Assembly (NCBI GenBank): GCA_030533315.1
Contig: JAUNJL010000047.1
Span: forward strand, 1 to 6,499
Origin: Eubacteriales bacterium
Lineage (GTDB): Bacteria; Bacillota_A; Clostridia; Lachnospirales; Lachnospiraceae
Direction: 5' to 3'
Length of the DNA: 6,499 bases
Shown here: positions 4,801 through 6,499 of the stretch, piece by piece
How the letters are laid out: the number at the start of each line of letters is the position of its first letter
Position numbering within the stretch: the stretch's first letter is position 1
Made by a program: the position numbers and the translations under genes
The notes under the pieces: model-generated
Databases searched by the model: none
What the model saw: the letters and a program-made list of their open reading frames with translations, nothing else
Told to the model about the DNA's origin: nothing

Positions 4801-6499
4801 GAAATCCGGTACCCAGGTATAGGGCAGAGACCTCCCGTAACGAGGGTTGCTCTCTTTAGGAAGATGATAAACATCAGCCATCGCCTTGTAGCCCTGATTG
4901 ATATAGTCTTTCTGGATGGTTAATACTAGTGACTGAGTCTCACCCTCTGAAGAATTACCCGATGTGAAGCTATTTTCATACCTCGCTGGAAGATCAGACG
5001 CTACTATTTCTCCCTTATCGTTATATACATGAAGAACCACCTCCGTATCCACCCCATTCGTTAGACCCTCCGGGGGCGTCGGCTTCCTCCAGGACACCTC
5101 CAGCTTGCCCACAGTTTCCCCCTGGCTGCTGTCAAAGGTCAGCTCCATTTCCACTCCCTCCGGCATATCCAAGGGTATCCCTGAAACAAGCTCTTTTGGC
5201 CGAAGCAGGTAATCGATATCCTTATATCTTTGATAAGAAGACCAATTTAATCCTTCTCCATTGGGGTCATAAAGAAGTCCTGAAATCCCAACACCCGCTC
5301 CAATTGCGGAAAAACCATTAGAATTATTCATCGTGATAGATAATCTCGTTCCAAGTCGATCATCATCCCCCGCAGAGCTATGCACGTTCAAATTGATCTC
5401 CCAAATGGATAAATACTGCCTCGAGTTTTCTGTAGTACCATTCACGTCCCGAACATCGGTGACCTCAAGTATGATCTCTTCTACCTCTTTCAACTGCAGA
5501 TTATCCAGCGTCTGCACCGCATGCTGTACACTGACATCACCTTGGCTCTCATCTCCTGCAAGAAAATCACAGTTTTTTTTGTACAACGTTTCTTGGCCTT
5601 TGCTCACGCAACTTAAAGAATACTCATATCTTCTCTTCGTAGACCCATTCCAAAACCAATCAATGGAAAGACTGTTCACACTTTTACTCTCAGGTTTGAT
5701 GATGATTTTCGGCTTCAAACTCTTCACAGTAGTGCTGCTGTCCTTAAAGAACGTCCACCTTGTCCCTCTATTGCCATCGTATGCATTACTCAGGAAATCC
5801 TGATTATCAACAACGGAATCGATATTATTACCAGACTTATCCTGCACAGAAATACTCTTCACATGATTGGGAATCTCTTCTCCTTCCGACGCCGTGCTCC
5901 CAAAATAGTAACAATTCACCACATTGCTGGAAGAATCTGAAGGAGCAATCGGGTCATAAAGCAGCCCATTAGAGTCTCTTTCTGCGGAAACGCCGTAGCA
6001 GTCCTTAAAGGTAGCTCCTGCGCTTTTCGTCGCAATCCCACAGAACCCACTCTTGTTTTCTAACGGTCTTCCGTAGTTACGGCATTTGTCATAAACTGCC
6101 GTCTGAAATGCAGACAGACTGCTGATCCCTCCGGCTTTTTTTCCAGCTTTGAACGTAATATCACCTGCATTCACACAGTCATAGAAATAGAAACGACCTT
6201 TTTGGGTGGTGTTGTTCGCACATCCACTGATCATGCCCGCTGCGCCCAAGGCGTTCTCAGCCACAATCGATCCAAAATTTTTACAGGAGGTAAAGCGAAA
6301 CTCAGAATCATCCAAGACACTGTACATATGACCGATCATGCCTCCCGTATACGTCGTAGAACCCGTCTGCGTGATGGTACCGTAGTTTTCACAGTAGGCA
6401 AGGGTAGCTCCCGTATACTTAACCTGTCCAACGAGGCCCCCCACCCGGTCCTTTCCCGTCACATATCCCCGGTTGATTCCATACTGGATGACAAAATCC
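1876..6499 (-). CDS. Giant modular surface protein with GLUG repeats, discoidin and FN3-like domains (5' partial)
   Basis: At least 1540 residues of a very large extracellular protein; the reading frame is open to the window edge, so the N-terminus is missing. Residues are counted here from the in-frame GTG at 6462, which is not a credible start. Order of parts: GLUG-type repeats up to about 145 (GGLVG at 8-12, GGMIG at 40-44) with C-x-N-x-G starts at 24, 60 and 96 and a degenerate one at 127. A discoidin/F5-8C-like domain follows at about 200-360 (AYDGNRGTRW at 227-236, YLSIWEINLNV at 350-360). Then come FN3-like beta modules with a conserved W and Y/V strand pattern, beginning near 434, 565, 827, 932, 1051 and 1178. 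Last is an acidic tail (1446-1528: 25 Asp/Glu, two Lys, no Arg). There is no LPxTG motif, C-terminal membrane helix or choline/SLH repeat, so anchoring must lie in the missing N-terminus or come from the pilins encoded downstream. The role proposed, a tip adhesin of a type IV pilus, is an inference from gene order. The stop overlaps the start of the PilX-like gene by 14 nt. Confidence 0.92.
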   Translation of the reverse strand, partial: DFVIQYGINRGYVTGKDRVGGLVGQVKYTGATLAYCENYGTITQTGSTTYTGGMIGHMYSVLDDSEFRFTSCKNFGSIVAENALGAAGMISGCANNTTQKGRFYFYDCVNAGDITFKAGKKAGGISSLSAFQTAVYDKCRNYGRPLENKSGFCGIATKSAGATFKDCYGVSAERDSNGLLYDPIAPSDSSSNVVNCYYFGSTASEGEEIPNHVKSISVQDKSGNNIDSVVDNQDFLSNAYDGNRGTRWTFFKDSSTTVKSLKPKIIIKPESKSVNSLSIDWFWNGSTKRRYEYSLSCVSKGQETLYKKNCDFLAGDESQGDVSVQHAVQTLDNLQLKEVEEIILEVTDVRDVNGTTENSRQYLSIWEINLNVHSSAGDDDRLGTRLSITMNNSNGFSAIGAGVGISGLLYDPNGEGLNWSSYQRYKDIDYLLRPKELVSGIPLDMPEGVEMELTFDSSQGETVGKLEVSWRKPTPPEGLTNGVDTEVVLHVYNDKGEIVASDLPARYENSFTSGNSSEGETQSLVLTIQKDYINQGYKAMADVYHLPKESNPRYGRSLPYTWVPDFSLDVEESLPLPQFHLEIVKIENGYVTYDLVWDNAGEYEDGDTLTLGGITASTNRMQKTGEGAVQRLNNVTIGANPSAAVSAQVVREVEGKTVQSKKVAYQTQLLSGSYLEGDNKIALMTNSVFYGETPDTLYLESTLAGNCESFYRTDLMANDEELGIEVAVASTVARVPTMDVVKNVPMVLENLPQDSDGNSLVFTKVQAYPWRSQNDVVYYAWVVAENFTAEQVKESEYWDGSNMESGYFVEKVNDKYRIIYTACQRQIQEKLFNNLEKIPAPIITGCDYDSGNSKYTFTWETQSGAKYDVILNGYIQEGGEAVALYYGTMENIFSLTVSAENWRYPILELTVVRYGETNSKGELKNFGAKATKSFDVKLPLTTITAPIIQLANGKNELQYNISWGGLPEIELEALWEYQVWAQKGEGKIWLGSETREEKDGWKWKNQIEVDFDNIPQINGAEQTPKINGGDEVEIYVKAIAKEGSSYRDSADGLKVRFQVPTRMDTPDHDKMFLKWKDGENPETITRQEFEEEGFLFQVSGQEENNTCIFQAYLVGSQDEETSYSEVPEGAQPLYKEPVPMNGSSYLFTGIDSNYAGWHLLIRVRATSDNAISSLWSNYYSFKLPKVQADTPELEEETKNVNRECYFWNDGEDKEAAQELSMSVNHTAIKWEAVKHAETYEVELRKLHTGEGETDERAPYSFFIKKEDGVWKVIGDDLTSEGKWEETMGRQPVPGGDAGSYVYEFKHKYKEEDGSLLIEGYEEEMEAQSLEGDVLLNFSYKAALKLEVLEETSGTTEFRLILPDGEAKGYDFQRTQYVAVKAYPEDTQNYVNSKYCQWIRICLTGQEASAKTRIIDVQSTDHIQFWNETDGLDLERGWIIQNLIWDRPVTSQSSGETKGTVLEEELKEDQKQNAAQDDLLAYEGVEDVPLEMIPAENHGFTSGEEMSHELEDVVDMIPETPDPLSDGGGGQTEEAVDDVGQ
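1899..1906 (-). promoter_or_regulatory. Ribosome binding site deciding the start of the PilX-like gene
   Basis: AGAGGAGG on the minus strand, 9 nt before the ATG at 1889. It is the strongest Shine-Dalgarno sequence in the window and lies within the coding tail of the large upstream gene. It settles the start in favour of 1889, because the in-frame ATG at 1928 would place this site inside the coding region. Confidence 0.85.
5383..5865 (-). other. Discoidin (F5/8 type C-like) domain within the giant protein
   Basis: Three landmarks of the fold appear in the right order and spacing. An N-terminal AYDGNRGTRW (usually A-x-D-G-n-x-x-T-x-W) comes first. A central strand follows (VNSLSIDWFWNGSTKRRYEY), in which a W and a later Y match the usual 'v-x-i-x-W-....-a-x-x-Y-x-i-x-x-S' pattern. 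The closing strand is YLSIWEINLNV, matching the common 'l-x-I-x-E-l-x-v' end. Such domains generally bind carbohydrates or cell surfaces (compare CBM32). The ligand here cannot be read from sequence. A run of eight A (minus strand, 5573-5580) lies inside this domain. Confidence 0.72.
6028..6499 (-). repeat. GLUG-type protein repeat array (coding)
   Basis: This stretch encodes consecutive units of about 31-36 residues. A typical unit has C-x-N-x-G-x-I followed some 14-20 residues later by a G-G/A-[LMI]-[VI]-G core. The visible starts are INRGYV (Cys replaced), CENYGTI, CKNFGSI, CVNAGDI and the degenerate CRNYGRP. The cores are GGLVG, GGMIG, AGMISG, GGISS and CGIAT, decaying toward the C-terminal side. 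The array continues past the right edge of the window. GLUG repeats are known from bacterial surface proteins and adhesins and are thought to form a beta-solenoid. The repeat is at the protein level; the DNA is too diverged to be a simple DNA repeat. Confidence 0.8.

Noticed and set aside
6460..6462. GTG at 6462 as the start of the giant protein
   Set aside because: The frame continues without a stop to the window edge (codons for DFVIQYGINRGYV), and these upstream residues complete a canonical GLUG repeat, so the GTG is an internal Val codon.
1..6499. CRISPR arrays, insertion sequences, tRNAs or phage genes
   Set aside because: No direct-repeat array, transposase frame, inverted terminal repeat or tRNA-like sequence was seen. 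Apart from the rnpB tail, the terminator and 52 bases of untranslated sequence, the window is filled by the four minus-strand genes.

Overview
The window reads as part of a Firmicutes chromosome, most likely a Lachnospiraceae-like clostridium. This is an inference from moderate G+C, strong AGGAGG-type ribosome binding sites, class III (type IV) prepilin signals and GLUG-repeat surface protein sequence. No marker in the window fixes the genus. All protein-coding sequence lies on the minus strand and fills about 153-6499. The only plus-strand gene is the 3' tail of an RNA gene at 1-59.

Layout, left to right. Positions 1-59 match the 3' end of rnpB, the RNA subunit of RNase P, on the plus strand; the rest of the gene lies left of the window. 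Positions 61-100 form a GC-rich hairpin flanked by an A6 and a T6 tract. It can terminate both rnpB (rightward) and the protein operon (leftward). Positions 101-152 are the operon's 3' untranslated stretch.

The minus-strand operon, in order of transcription, has four genes. First is a very large extracellular protein, 1876-6499, with its 5' end beyond the window and at least 1540 residues visible. Next come three prepilin-like proteins: a PilX/GspK-like protein of 249 aa (1140-1889), a short PilV/GspI-like protein of 99 aa (837-1136) and a PilW/GspJ-like protein of 223 aa (153-824). The genes overlap by 14 nt or are separated by 3 and 12 nt, and each start has its own Shine-Dalgarno sequence, so they are almost certainly co-transcribed.

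The large protein has a GLUG-type repeat region with cysteines spaced 36 residues apart, then a discoidin (F5/8 type C-like) domain, then a long series of fibronectin-III-like beta modules, and an acidic C-terminal tail without a cell-wall sorting signal. The gene content resembles a minor-pilin operon (PilX, PilV, PilW plus a large PilY1-type tip protein) or the GspI/J/K tip of a type II pseudopilus. The working interpretation is a Gram-positive type IV pilus tip complex that displays a modular, probably glycan- or host-binding adhesin. The motor, platform and peptidase genes are not in the window, so the pilus assignment rests on the prepilin signals and the gene order.
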